A program made the position numbers and the translations under genes. From DALYDK01 sp031973215 (GTDB lineage: Bacteria; Patescibacteriota; Saccharimonadia; Saccharimonadales; CAIOMD01), in contig DALYDK010000001.1 of assembly GCA_031973215.1 (NCBI GenBank), forward strand, positions 1 to 64,000: DNA of 64,000 bases, in the 5' to 3' direction. Below are positions 32,781 through 41,173 of the stretch, piece by piece. Position 1 is the stretch's first letter; every line of letters begins with the position of its first letter. The notes beneath the pieces were generated by a model. That model was not told where the DNA came from. It worked only from the letters and a program-made list of their open reading frames with translations, and ran no database searches.

Positions 32781-33767
32781 ATGGTATATCAGATCAACCC
32801 TCAATCAGTCATTCCGGACTACTGGCATGGAATTTATGCCACCAACGATAGGGAGCTTGTTTTCTACGGCAGTAACCTGCTGAGCTCACTCATAAAATAC
32901 TGGCGTGGCGTAGAACGAACCTGCGTCGGAGAGGTTAAGCGTCTGCAAGAGCAGATTGACCTTCTGACAAACCAGACGGTCTCAAGTCTCCGGCAAGAGG
33001 CAGCCCAGTACGAAAACCCTGTTTTCGGAGAAATTGGTGTGATCAGCGCAGAGCTCTGGAGAAATGATCCAGAACCTCTCGATGAACTGTCCAAGAATCG
33101 AGACCGGGGAGCCACAACTTTCAATGTTTGTGGTTGGTGTAAGTATGTCAGTGGTGGGCCGGTTAGATATGGTTACTTCATCAAACCTACTTGCGACCTC
33201 ATTCCCAGAGAGTACGGTGACGGAAGCGGATACGGTGGGTCGGAAGAATTTCGTTTCGATACGCCGTGCGCACTCACCAATGGAAGCGACGCACTCATTA
33301 AAACTAGTGTGAAGCATCTTGAGGTTAAGCGCGAAGATGCCAAATCGCGCAAATCGAGTGCATCAGAGAAGATCCGCTATCTACTGAACCTAGTCAAGGA
33401 TGCCGAAGAGAAGCCGTTCCTCTCGGGACATCGTCCTAGTGATTGGTTTAATATTGGCGACGAAGTCATGTGCTTTGTCGACTTTGAGGATGCAACCAGA
33501 AAGGGTTTCATCCCTGCAAAGGTTGTAAGCGGCTATCGTCACCACGACGGTTGCGTTTCGGTAGTTACTGATAAGCGAGTTCATGACAACACCGAGAACC
33601 ATGATGGTTGTGGTCTTGGGCTTGGTACGGGCCGTCCAGAGATTCTGCACAAATGGGAGTACGAATACTTGCAGTCTCACCCTGACTTTTTTGAGGTGTG
33701 GCTACGAGAAGCTTCCAGGGCTGCAGGTTTCAACCCAACGGTCTTTGAGCAGTTGATTCTGAATTAG
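32781..33767 (+). CDS. Unrecognised protein with four-cysteine motif; probable acquired gene
   Basis: The 328-aa protein starts 7 nt after AAGGAG. Codon choice and GC content are clearly higher than in the neighbours. Residues 50-75 are a short coiled coil. CGWCKYV (about 115), KPTC (about 136) and DTPC (about 159) form a CxxC...C...C set that could bind zinc. The C-terminal half is soluble with a Gly/His/Cys-rich loop (HHDGC, NHDGCGLGLG). No family is recognised. It stands alone between a regulated promoter and a strong terminator. Confidence 0.72.
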   Translation: MVYQINPQSVIPDYWHGIYATNDRELVFYGSNLLSSLIKYWRGVERTCVGEVKRLQEQIDLLTNQTVSSLRQEAAQYENPVFGEIGVISAELWRNDPEPLDELSKNRDRGATTFNVCGWCKYVSGGPVRYGYFIKPTCDLIPREYGDGSGYGGSEEFRFDTPCALTNGSDALIKTSVKHLEVKREDAKSRKSSASEKIRYLLNLVKDAEEKPFLSGHRPSDWFNIGDEVMCFVDFEDATRKGFIPAKVVSGYRHHDGCVSVVTDKRVHDNTENHDGCGLGLGTGRPEILHKWEYEYLQSHPDFFEVWLREASRAAGFNPTVFEQLILN

Positions 33768-33777
33768 CAGGCGATTC

Positions 33778-33830
33778 GCCCCCGACCGCCGCACATCCAG
33801 TGCGGATAGGTTGGGGGCTTTTCGTTTTAC
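33778..33830 (+). terminator. Strong terminator of the cassette
   Basis: GCCCCCGACC pairs with GGTTGGGGGC (10 bp, two G-T) enclosing a second stem CCGCAC/GTGCGG, then CTTTTCGTTTT. It is far more GC-rich than the other terminators of the window. Confidence 0.85.
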
Positions 33831-33872
33831 GAGCAATAATTAATAAAATACATTTCGCAGTAAAAATATATA

Positions 33873-33900
33873 TTGACTTTGAGTTTATGCTGAGTAAAAT
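33873..33900 (+). promoter_or_regulatory. Promoter of the 34071 unit
   Basis: TTGACT, 16 bp, TAAAAT. The expected transcript has a leader of about 165 nt before the ATG at 34071. Confidence 0.55.
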
Positions 33901-33904
33901 TGGT

Positions 33905-34070
33905 TATACAATGATCAATCTTTTTTTGGGAAGGTCATTTGAGTAATTAATAATTAAGATAAGTAAGAGGCACTGAAGCATATCATGTATCTGGTCGCTT
34001 GTGATATGCGGAGCTAGTAGCGAATCCACCTTCTTTAGGGCATAAATTGCCCAGGAAAGGGTCAATGTAA
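33905..34070 (+). ncRNA. Structured 5' leader, possible cis-regulatory RNA
   Basis: The gene-free stretch holds an AATGATC/GGTCATT pair (about 33910-33947), an 8-bp stem GCATATCA (33978) with TGATATGC (34002) and a 16-nt loop, and GGGCA/TGCCC (34038-34052) just before the Shine-Dalgarno AGGAAAGGG. I compared it by eye with common riboswitch cores and saw no match. Confidence 0.5.
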
Positions 34071-34277
34071 ATGAACAGTTTACATCTCTATTACTTAGAA
34101 CAAAAAAATAGCCGAATGGCTAAAAAAGAAGAGCAGGCTGCTGTAGTAATAACCTCAAGGTTTGGCATGCCTAAGTCAACTAATTTAAAAGAATCAGTGA
34201 TTGCAGCGTATCGGAATCACAAGTACAATTACGGCGGGGTAAAGAAACGACCATTAGTTCCACTGGAATTAGGATAA
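34071..34277 (+). CDS. Small basic hypothetical protein
   Basis: The 68-aa basic protein (NSRMAKKEEQAAVVITSRFG in the middle, YRNHKYNYGGVKKRP near the end) is not recognised. AGGAAAGGG at 34053-34061 supports the ATG at 34071. The small frame sits between a long structured leader and its own terminator, which argues that it is a real, regulated gene. Confidence 0.65.
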   Translation: MNSLHLYYLEQKNSRMAKKEEQAAVVITSRFGMPKSTNLKESVIAAYRNHKYNYGGVKKRPLVPLELG

Positions 34278-34300
34278 TCTTCTTTTAAACTACGACCGAG

Positions 34301-34331
34301 AAACTCCTTAATACATTTAAGGAGTTTTTTT
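34301..34331 (+). terminator. Terminator of the 34071 gene
   Basis: AAACTCCTTAA pairs with TTAAGGAGTTT (11 bp, 5-nt loop) and runs into seven T. Confidence 0.88.
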
Positions 34332-34353
34332 ATTGTTTACTTTCTTATTAAAT

Positions 34354-34381
34354 ATCTAACATCCAACATCTAACATCTATC
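34354..34381. repeat. Seven-base tandem repeat, locus 2
   Basis: ATCTAAC, ATCCAAC, ATCTAAC, ATCTATC: four heptamers between the terminator and the ftsE promoter. Confidence 0.65.
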
Positions 34382-34393
34382 TACTATTTTTGC

Positions 34394-34399
34394 TATAAT
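34394..34399 (+). promoter_or_regulatory. ftsE extended -10 box
   Basis: TGC followed by TATAAT, 10 nt before the ATG at 34410. An AAGGAAG overlaps the likely first transcribed bases. Confidence 0.6.
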
Positions 34400-34409
34400 C
34401 ATAAGGAAG

Positions 34410-35099
34410 ATGATATTACTTGATAGGGTAACAAAAAGCTACAATAAAAAAGGAACGGCGCTAAAGGGTATTAATTTACATGTCGAACCTAAAGAGTTCG
34501 TTGTAATTGTCGGGCAAAGTGGTGCCGGTAAATCTACCTTACTCAAGCTATTAACCAGAGAAGAAAAGCCAACAAGTGGAAAAATAATTGTAGGTGGCAT
34601 AGATTACGCGTCCTTAAAAGATAGAAAAATTCCTTATTTAAGACGAAAAATTGGTGTTGTCTTTCAGGATTTTAAGCTACTACCAAATAAGAATGTTTTT
34701 GAAAATGTCGCGTTTGCACTCGAAATAGTAGGCATGAGTAACAAAGAAATTGAGCATACTATTCCAAAGGTACTAGATATTGTTGGCCTAACCGGAAAAG
34801 AAAAAAGCTACCCGGGTGAGCTTTCTGGTGGGGAAAGGCAAAGGGTAGCAATCGCCAGAGCTGTTGTTCGGCAACCAAAGATTTTAATTGCCGACGAGCC
34901 CACTGGAAATCTAGATCCTAAACACGCCTGGGATGTTATTAATGTTCTAGAAAAAATCAATAAATATGGAACAACAGTACTGCTTACTACCCATAATCAA
35001 GAAATTGTCCAGAAACTAAGAAGACGTGTTGTAACTATTTCGGATGGCCAGATAGTTTCTGATAAAGCAGGAATTAGAACAAGGGCAAGAAGTTTATGA
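34410..35099 (+). CDS. ftsE: Cell-division ABC ATPase FtsE
   Basis: The 229-aa ATPase has Walker A GQSGAGKSTLLKL (about 35-47), the signature LSGGERQRVAIARA (about 139) and Walker B ILIADEPTGNLD (about 160). With FtsX it forms a complex at the septum that activates cell-wall hydrolases across the membrane. It overlaps ftsX by 4 bases, and a CHAP hydrolase follows, the classical FtsEX-PcsB order. Confidence 0.96.
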   Translation: MILLDRVTKSYNKKGTALKGINLHVEPKEFVVIVGQSGAGKSTLLKLLTREEKPTSGKIIVGGIDYASLKDRKIPYLRRKIGVVFQDFKLLPNKNVFENVAFALEIVGMSNKEIEHTIPKVLDIVGLTGKEKSYPGELSGGERQRVAIARAVVRQPKILIADEPTGNLDPKHAWDVINVLEKINKYGTTVLLTTHNQEIVQKLRRRVVTISDGQIVSDKAGIRTRARSL

Positions 35100-36019
35100 G
35101 AAGAAAATTAATTACGCTTAGGCGCATAATTTCATCTGGAACAAAAAATTTCATTCGAAATAGCTGGTTAAGTATTGCGGCAATCGCCGTTATGGTGGTG
35201 GCAGTGATTATCATTTTGTCGTCAATTGTTATGAATGTCGCCACAAGGCATACAATTCAAGAACTATCTAAAAATATCAAAATTGCAGTATATTTTGTGC
35301 CAGATACCGAAGAAGAAAATATTTTGCAACTCAAACAAGATTTTGAAAATGATAACAGAGTAGATGAAGTCACATATATATCGAGCGAAGATGCTCAGAA
35401 AACATTCATTGAAAGTAACAAAGATGATCAACAACTGCTCCAAGGGTTAGCCTTAATTGGGGGCAACAGTTTGCCGGCTTCCTTAGAAGTCAGCGTAAAT
35501 AATCTGGACAATATAAATGCGGTAGCCGAAATTGCAAAACAAGATCAGTATAAAGATATTACTGAGGATATAAATGTCGGAAAACAAGATGTTCAGCAGA
35601 CAATAAACGATGCTTCAAAAGTGCAAAAATTCATCACCAGAGCAAGCATTATAGCTGCATCAATATTTATAGCGGTTAGTATTCTTATAATATTCAACAC
35701 AATTAGAATGGCTATTTTCACCAGATCAGAAGAAATAAGAACTGAAAAACTACTGGGTGCGACCAGAAGTTATATTAAAGGTCCATTCTTGGTCGAATCT
35801 GCCATTTACGGAATTATTTCAGGAGTTATTGGTGCAGGTGTCGTACTAGCGACCATCAGGGTTATAAATCAAACAGATTTTCAGTATACAAAAGAATATT
35901 TTGCCCAGCCAAAAATCATGGCATTATGCTTCGCGGGATCAATCATTTTCGGAGTATTAGTAGGTGTATTTTCATCATCGCTTGCCATGGGTAAGTATTT
36001 GCGTCTAAAACGGTGGTAA
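35096..36019 (+). CDS. ftsX: Cell-division membrane protein FtsX
   Basis: The 307-aa protein has a first membrane span at about 22-46, a large extracellular loop (about 55-170) that in this family contacts the hydrolase, and three C-terminal spans (about 185-300). RSEEIRTEKLLGATRSYIKGPFLVES is the conserved coupling region, read in parts. It transmits FtsE ATP hydrolysis outward to the CHAP hydrolase encoded next. Confidence 0.95.
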   Translation: MRRKLITLRRIISSGTKNFIRNSWLSIAAIAVMVVAVIIILSSIVMNVATRHTIQELSKNIKIAVYFVPDTEEENILQLKQDFENDNRVDEVTYISSEDAQKTFIESNKDDQQLLQGLALIGGNSLPASLEVSVNNLDNINAVAEIAKQDQYKDITEDINVGKQDVQQTINDASKVQKFITRASIIAASIFIAVSILIIFNTIRMAIFTRSEEIRTEKLLGATRSYIKGPFLVESAIYGIISGVIGAGVVLATIRVINQTDFQYTKEYFAQPKIMALCFAGSIIFGVLVGVFSSSLAMGKYLRLKRW

Positions 36020-36085
36020 GCCTATTGAAGGATAAGCATTTTAATGCTATAATGGGAGGGTAAAATTAAGCTGCGTAAACAAACT

Positions 36086-37249
36086 ATGCTAAAAAACAAA
36101 AACATCGGTAAAAAAATAGTATTAACAACAGTCGCTTCAGTTGTTGGTTTAACTTTGGCTGTTGCTCCAATTATTACGCTTAAAAATGGCAATGCAGAAG
36201 CCGTCACTCTTGCTCAGCTAAGAGAACAAGCAAGTGCCCTAAATGCTCAAATTGCTCAGAGCAATCAGGCAGCTGCCGATTTGGCGGCTCAAGGTGAGAC
36301 GTTAAAAGCCAGAATATCTGAGTTTGATGCTCAAATATCTAAAACAGATGCTCAAATTCAGCTAGTCAAAAATAAACTTGCACAACTAGAAATTGAACTT
36401 AACAATGCCCAGAAAGAGCTCGATAGACAAAAAGTGCTACTTAAGGCAAGTATAAAAGAGTTATATAAAAAGAATGATGCTTCTTCTGTTGAGCTTTTGG
36501 TAAGTATAAATAGCTTTAATGACTACTTTAATAACAAAGCATATTTGAATAAGCTAAAAGCAAATATTCAGGAATCTACCGAGAAAGTTATTGCCCTAAA
36601 ACAGCAAATTCAATCGCAGAAAGATGAACAGTCCAAACTGCTCAAGCAAGAACAAGAATCTAGAGCAGTACTAGCCCAAGCCCGAAGCGAAAAAGATCAG
36701 CTTCTAGCTGAAACTCAGGGCCAAGAAGCCAATTACAGAAACCAGGTTAATTCACTTAAGCAACAGCAAAACCAGGTAATGTCGGCAATTGCCGCAAAAA
36801 TGGCTGCTTCTGGAACTGTTATTACTGCCGGTTCTGGAAACGGTGGGTATCCGGCCAAGTGGGCTAATGCTCCACAAGACGCATTAATTGATAGCTGGGG
36901 AATGTATAACCGTGAATGTGTGAGCTATACGGCATTTAAAGTATGGCAGTCAGGTAGATACATGCCTTATTGGGGCGGTCGTGGAAATGCAAATCAGTGG
37001 CCCGGCAATGCCAGGGCAGCAGGCTTTGAAGTAGATAATCAGCCAAGCCCTGGTGACGTTGCCATAACCTACAATGGTTATTATGGTCATGCTATGTTCG
37101 TCGAAGCCGTAAACGGCAGAATGGTAACAGTAAGTCAGTATAATTACATAATTAATGGACAGTGGGGAATGTATAGCGAAATGACGCTCAATGCCGACAG
37201 CTCACCTCTGGGTCCTATGACATTTATTACTTTTCCTCCAGCAAACTAA
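36086..37249 (+). CDS. Secreted coiled-coil CHAP-domain peptidoglycan hydrolase (PcsB-like)
   Basis: The 387-aa protein has a signal sequence (about 10-38, cleavage near NAEA), a long coiled coil (about 40-235) and a C-terminal CHAP domain with catalytic Cys278 (NRECVSYTAF) and His335 (YYGHAMFVEA). This is the architecture of PcsB, the amidase or endopeptidase that FtsEX releases at division. TATAAT lies about 37 nt upstream, so it may also have its own promoter after ftsX. Confidence 0.92.
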   Translation: MLKNKNIGKKIVLTTVASVVGLTLAVAPIITLKNGNAEAVTLAQLREQASALNAQIAQSNQAAADLAAQGETLKARISEFDAQISKTDAQIQLVKNKLAQLEIELNNAQKELDRQKVLLKASIKELYKKNDASSVELLVSINSFNDYFNNKAYLNKLKANIQESTEKVIALKQQIQSQKDEQSKLLKQEQESRAVLAQARSEKDQLLAETQGQEANYRNQVNSLKQQQNQVMSAIAAKMAASGTVITAGSGNGGYPAKWANAPQDALIDSWGMYNRECVSYTAFKVWQSGRYMPYWGGRGNANQWPGNARAAGFEVDNQPSPGDVAITYNGYYGHAMFVEAVNGRMVTVSQYNYIINGQWGMYSEMTLNADSSPLGPMTFITFPPAN

Positions 37250-37297
37250 GCTGAATCTCAGCAAAAAATCTGTGCGCTTATGATAAACTAGAGCGGT

Positions 37298-38539
37298 ATG
37301 GAAAACTATGGGAATCAAAATCAACAGGTAGTCGAAAAAGCTCAAAAAAAGAAAAAATGGCCTTATTTATTAGGTGGATTTGCTTCAATTTTGGTCGCTT
37401 TCGGCATTTTTTACTTTGGCATAATGGTTGGCAGCGGCCAGGTTAGCTTAAGCTTTAATAGTGGGGCGGTTCAAGAAAACAAAGGACTTCCAAATAGACT
37501 GAATTATGACAGCGTTAATCAGGTCTACAGAGAGCTAAAGCAAAAATATGACGGTCAGCTAGACGAGCAAAAGTTAATTTTGGGCTTAAAAAAGGGCTTG
37601 GTTGAGGCGGCAGGCGATAAATACACAACCTATTTAGACTCAGAAGAAGCCAAGGCTCTCCAAGAATCGCTCAATGGATCCTTTAGCGGGATAGGTGCCG
37701 AACTAGTCAAGGAAGGTGAGTACATAACTGTAGTTTCACCAATATCTGGCTCGCCGGCCGAAAAAGCTGGAATAAAATCTAAAGATATAATCTTTTCTAT
37801 TAACGGCGAGGATGCAATTGGCATGGAGGTAGACGAAGCCGTTAATAAAATCAGGGGCGAAGCGGGAACTAATGTGCAGCTTGTGATTGTTCGTGGCCAA
37901 GAAAAAATAGACTTAGACATAAAAAGAGAGCAAATAACCATTCCAAGTGTTGAAAGTAAAATTCTAGATGGAAATATTGGTTATATGAAAATATCTAGGT
38001 TCGCAGAAGATACGAGCGGATTGGCTCAGCAAGCAGCAGAAGATTTTAAAGCTAAAAATGTTAACGGTATTGTCTTAGATTTGCGCAACAACCCTGGAGG
38101 CTATTTAAATGCTTCTGTAGATGTGTCTTGCATGTGGCTTAAAAAAGGTCAGTTGGTGCTAGAGGAAAAAAGAGGCGGTATTGTCATGAAAGATTACGAC
38201 TGTCAGCAAACAGGCATTTTAAATGGCATTAAGACCTCTGTCTTAATTAACGAAGGGAGCGCCAGTGCAAGCGAAATAACTGCGGGTGCTCTTAAGGACA
38301 ACGGCGCCGCGACAATAGTTGGTCAAAAGTCATACGGAAAAGGTAGCGTCCAGGAAATGTCTAACATGCCAGGTGGTGACATCCTAAAAGTAACAGTTGC
38401 TAGGTGGTTTACTCCTAACGGCAAAAACATCGACAAAGAAGGTATTACTCCTGACGAAAAGGTAGAAATTACCGAAGAAAATGCCAAAAACAATCAAGAC
38501 CCACAGCTAGATAAGGCAGTATTGGTAGTTAAGTCATAA
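37298..38539 (+). CDS. S41 C-terminal processing protease
   Basis: The 413-aa protein has a membrane anchor at about 24-47, a PDZ domain at about 115-205 (GSFSGIGAEL, VSPISGSPAEKAGIKS) and the S41 core with the Ser of EGSASASEITAG and the Lys of GQKSYGKGSVQ. Such proteases cut exported proteins at their C-termini and often mature cell-wall hydrolases, which fits its place after the CHAP hydrolase (inference). Confidence 0.94.
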   Translation: MENYGNQNQQVVEKAQKKKKWPYLLGGFASILVAFGIFYFGIMVGSGQVSLSFNSGAVQENKGLPNRLNYDSVNQVYRELKQKYDGQLDEQKLILGLKKGLVEAAGDKYTTYLDSEEAKALQESLNGSFSGIGAELVKEGEYITVVSPISGSPAEKAGIKSKDIIFSINGEDAIGMEVDEAVNKIRGEAGTNVQLVIVRGQEKIDLDIKREQITIPSVESKILDGNIGYMKISRFAEDTSGLAQQAAEDFKAKNVNGIVLDLRNNPGGYLNASVDVSCMWLKKGQLVLEEKRGGIVMKDYDCQQTGILNGIKTSVLINEGSASASEITAGALKDNGAATIVGQKSYGKGSVQEMSNMPGGDILKVTVARWFTPNGKNIDKEGITPDEKVEITEENAKNNQDPQLDKAVLVVKS

Positions 38540-38597
38540 GCGGGTAAAATAATTAGGCTATTGCATTATTAGGGCAATATAGACTAACATAAACATT

Positions 38598-38990
38598 ATG
38601 GATGAACAAAATCAAGCATTAAAAAAAATATTATTAGTAGAAGACGATGACGCACTAGCAGCAGTTTATGAAACTCGATTAGATGCCGAAGGATTTTCTG
38701 TAAAAAGGGTAGCCAACGGTGAAGAAGCTTTGTCTACGGCCTTAGCTTACAAGCCAGATCTTATTCTTTTAGATGTAATGATGCCTAAGGTTAGTGGTTT
38801 CGATGTGCTGGATATTCTAAGAAATACACCAGAAACAACTAGTATAAAAGTAGTTATGCTAACTGCCCTAAGCCAAGACTCCGACAAAGAGCGAGCGCAG
38901 TCTTTGGGCGTTGATGATTATCTGGTAAAAAGCCAGGTTGTTATTGCAGATGTTGTTGAGCGAATCAAGCATCACCTTGGAATCAGCTAA
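38598..38990 (+). CDS. Single-domain response regulator (CheY-like)
   Basis: The 130-aa receiver has the acidic pocket EDDDALAAVYE (about 14-24), phosphoacceptor Asp in LILLDVMMPKVSG (about 59), Thr in MLTALSQ and Lys in DDYLVKSQ. All switch residues are intact. There is no output domain and no canonical histidine kinase in the window, so the partner must be elsewhere. It is a single gene in its own unit. Confidence 0.93.
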   Translation: MDEQNQALKKILLVEDDDALAAVYETRLDAEGFSVKRVANGEEALSTALAYKPDLILLDVMMPKVSGFDVLDILRNTPETTSIKVVMLTALSQDSDKERAQSLGVDDYLVKSQVVIADVVERIKHHLGIS

Positions 38991-39008
38991 AAATTATATA
39001 CTAAATAT

Positions 39009-39518
39009 TTACTTGCTGTTTAAATAATTCCTATAATTATTGCCATAAGTAGTTAATGCAAAAATACCTTGGGGCAGTAGGGCAGCCCTGCCAAGTCTTA
39101 CTTGTAGCATTGCAAACTCTGGTCCGTTAGTGTTTTCTCTTAAGCGGGGCTCTTTGGATATATCGTTTAGAAACTCTATGGTTTTATCGCTACCGCGCGG
39201 GTCGTCAAATTTTTCTTCTGTTGGCATACACTTTTCTAATGCAAGTTGAGTTGGTCTTTTTATGGTATCTTTTTCAATAAGCCCCAATGTCATAAGCTGA
39301 TCGGCAACTATTTCTGGACCCGAAACTGACTCGTTACCAATGTAGTCTTTTGAGGGCCTTAGTTCCTTGGGTGTATCTAGGTCATCTAGGATTCTAGATA
39401 CCATACTATTCCAGGTTCTTGACCCTATGACATCACCAATATGTAGTTGTTTTTTAAATTCATAGCACAATTCAGTCGCCTTAATTACGGCAAAATGACT
39501 ATCTTTGAATTCTTTCAT
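39009..39518 (-). CDS. Hypothetical protein
   Basis: I do not recognise this soluble, mostly helical 169-aa protein (KLRENTNGPEFAMLQVRLGRA-like segment near residue 125-145, read in parts). The frame opens 12 nt earlier, but GGAGG with a 5-nt spacing fixes the start at the ATG of 39518. It converges on the receiver gene with an 18-bp gap and may share a bidirectional end. Confidence 0.65.
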   Translation of the reverse strand: MKEFKDSHFAVIKATELCYEFKKQLHIGDVIGSRTWNSMVSRILDDLDTPKELRPSKDYIGNESVSGPEIVADQLMTLGLIEKDTIKRPTQLALEKCMPTEEKFDDPRGSDKTIEFLNDISKEPRLRENTNGPEFAMLQVRLGRAALLPQGIFALTTYGNNYRNYLNSK

Positions 39519-39602
39519 TAAAACCTCCATATAGTTATTTCCATATATAGACTACATTAATGAACCATTTAATGCTAACTTATCTAATAATTGAGTAATT
39601 CA

Positions 39603-39634
39603 AAAAAACCACTCTTGTTTTAGAGTGGTTTTTT
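39603..39634 (-). terminator. rpmA terminator
   Basis: AAAAAACCACTCT pairs with AGAGTGGTTTTTT around a 6-nt loop. It lies downstream of rpmA on the minus strand, and T tracts on both strands could allow two-way use. Confidence 0.85.
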
Positions 39635-39651
39635 ATATGTTCTAATTGGTT

Positions 39652-39924
39652 TTATTCTACAACTACTTCGGTGCGGTTGACTGTTTTGCCGGTATAGCGC
39701 TTTATTGCTCTTTGCTTAAATGCGACGACTCCGTCTTTTGCGGCATGAATTGTAAAGTTGCGGCTCATGAACGTACCTTCTCCAGGAACTTTTGTTTTGC
39801 CAATTTGTCTGACAATTACTTGACCGGTTTTAACTTTTTGGCCGCCAAATTTTTTAACTCCAAGACGTTGACCGGGACTATCGTGGACATTCTTACTGGA
39901 ACCGCCTGCTTTGACATGTGACAT
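39652..39924 (-). CDS. rpmA: 50S ribosomal protein L27
   Basis: The 90-aa protein has the L27 N-terminus (AGGSSKNVHDSPGQRLGVKK) that reaches the peptidyl-transferase centre, and FGGQKVKTGQVIVRQ. No rplU (L21) lies next to it, unlike in most bacteria. An AAGGAG about 12 nt upstream supports the start, and it follows the Trm11-like gene by 18 bp, probably in one transcript. Confidence 0.95.
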   Translation of the reverse strand: MSHVKAGGSSKNVHDSPGQRLGVKKFGGQKVKTGQVIVRQIGKTKVPGEGTFMSRNFTIHAAKDGVVAFKQRAIKRYTGKTVNRTEVVVE

Positions 39925-39942
39925 GTGTGGTAATACTCCTTA

Positions 39943-41133
39943 TTATGACTTTTCTAATACAACTAGTTCTCTACCTACAAATTGGTTGTCTCTAATGTAG
40001 ATTAAATCAGCTTGAGAGGCGAGCTTAAAATCTATACGATTGTACCCGATTTTTGCCAGAAGGTCAAGGGTAGGGAGGCTGGCAAACCCATTTTTAACAC
40101 GCCAAGCAGGTACGGCTAAGCAAAGTCTTGTGCCTGGTTTAATTTGGCCGCCAAGGTTTTGAAGCATTTTTTTATGCAAAACATTAGTTTCTTCAAGTAA
40201 TTTTTGTAGCTTTTCTTGGTTTGGCATCATAGAAATAGGACTGCCAAGGTATGTCTCACAAGCTACCAAAGAAATCTCTTTTTCCCAAGTATGAGTTGTA
40301 GCATCGCCAAGTTCTATTCTGGTATATTGGTTGGTTCTTCGGGGGTGCTTCTGTTTAAGCCATGCAATATTTTCAATTGAATAATCGACCATTTTAGAAC
40401 TAATGTCAGATCCGTAAACGCTATATCCCATAAGTAGCGCTTCTTGTAGCACAACTCCTGTTCCGCAAAAAGGGTCAAGAAGTGTTAGTGAATCTTTGTC
40501 TTGATCTCGCTGTTTCCCAGAAGCTAAATTAATTATTGTTTGAGCCAGTTTTGGAGGTAGCATGCCAACAAATGCATCTCTTTTTGGCCTGGCTTGGTCT
40601 CTGGCAGTGTAGCCAGATATATCTTGTTCGTAGGTAGTTGTACCTATTAAAACCTTCGGCCCAAAACCGTAAACGACAACTTCAATACCTGATCTGCCAT
40701 CGAGTTTATTGTTGATTATTTGGGCTGTAGATAAGCGGCCATTCGAAGACTGAACAAGTCTTGGGGCTAGGTTTTTCTTTTGAAGTTTGCGCTTTATTTT
40801 TATGCCTAGTGCAGTGACATCACCAGGTTTTACAGATATTCCGTAGACACTTATTCCAAAATTAATTTTTCTGCTTTTTTTGGTAGCCAATTCTTCTGAC
40901 ATTGCTTCATAAATTGTATTTTCTAAAGACTGCCAATTAGAGTACGAAATAATTGCGCTAACTTTGCCAACTTTTATAACACTACCCAAATTTCTGGCTT
41001 CTAAGTAATTTATCTCCCTATTAATAACCCCTAGGGAGCTGTCTAATTTATTAACCGAATTGGCTCCGAACAGACTTTCAAGTTCGGCAAATCCTATAGC
41101 TGGTTGGCGTCCTAATATTGCAAATGATTTCAT
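39943..41133 (-). CDS. Trm11/THUMP-like tRNA guanine methyltransferase
   Basis: The 396-aa protein has an N-terminal THUMP-like part (1-180) and a class I methyltransferase domain with LLDPFCGTGVVLQEALLMG (about 223) and YGSDIS. This order resembles Trm11 and archaeal TrmG10 enzymes that methylate G10 of tRNA. The expected catalytic (D/N)PPY reads ETYLG here, so the activity is uncertain. TATAAT 8 nt before the ATG gives a leaderless mRNA. Divergent from the 41174 gene. Confidence 0.82.
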   Translation of the reverse strand: MKSFAILGRQPAIGFAELESLFGANSVNKLDSSLGVINREINYLEARNLGSVIKVGKVSAIISYSNWQSLENTIYEAMSEELATKKSRKINFGISVYGISVKPGDVTALGIKIKRKLQKKNLAPRLVQSSNGRLSTAQIINNKLDGRSGIEVVVYGFGPKVLIGTTTYEQDISGYTARDQARPKRDAFVGMLPPKLAQTIINLASGKQRDQDKDSLTLLDPFCGTGVVLQEALLMGYSVYGSDISSKMVDYSIENIAWLKQKHPRRTNQYTRIELGDATTHTWEKEISLVACETYLGSPISMMPNQEKLQKLLEETNVLHKKMLQNLGGQIKPGTRLCLAVPAWRVKNGFASLPTLDLLAKIGYNRIDFKLASQADLIYIRDNQFVGRELVVLEKS

Positions 41134-41136
41134 TTA

Positions 41137-41170
41137 ACCTAATTATATCTTACTTGGGGTATAATTAGGT
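41137..41170. promoter_or_regulatory. Divergent promoters within an 11-bp inverted repeat
   Basis: ACCTAATTATA (41137-41147) and TATAATTAGGT (41160-41170) are perfect inverted arms, 12 bp apart. Each contains the -10 of one divergent gene, and each -10 is 8 nt from its ATG. Confidence 0.75.
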
Positions 41171-41173
41171 CGT

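Noticed and set aside
33064..33312. Extra reading frames inside the GC-rich 32781 gene, both strands.
   Set aside because: They lack Shine-Dalgarno sequences and arise from the GC-rich coding frame; the 328-aa frame has a ribosome site, promoter and terminator.
33905..34070. Known riboswitch (fluoride, SAM, glutamine, c-di-GMP types).
   Set aside because: None of the conserved cores I know could be aligned by eye, so it was left as an unclassified structured leader.
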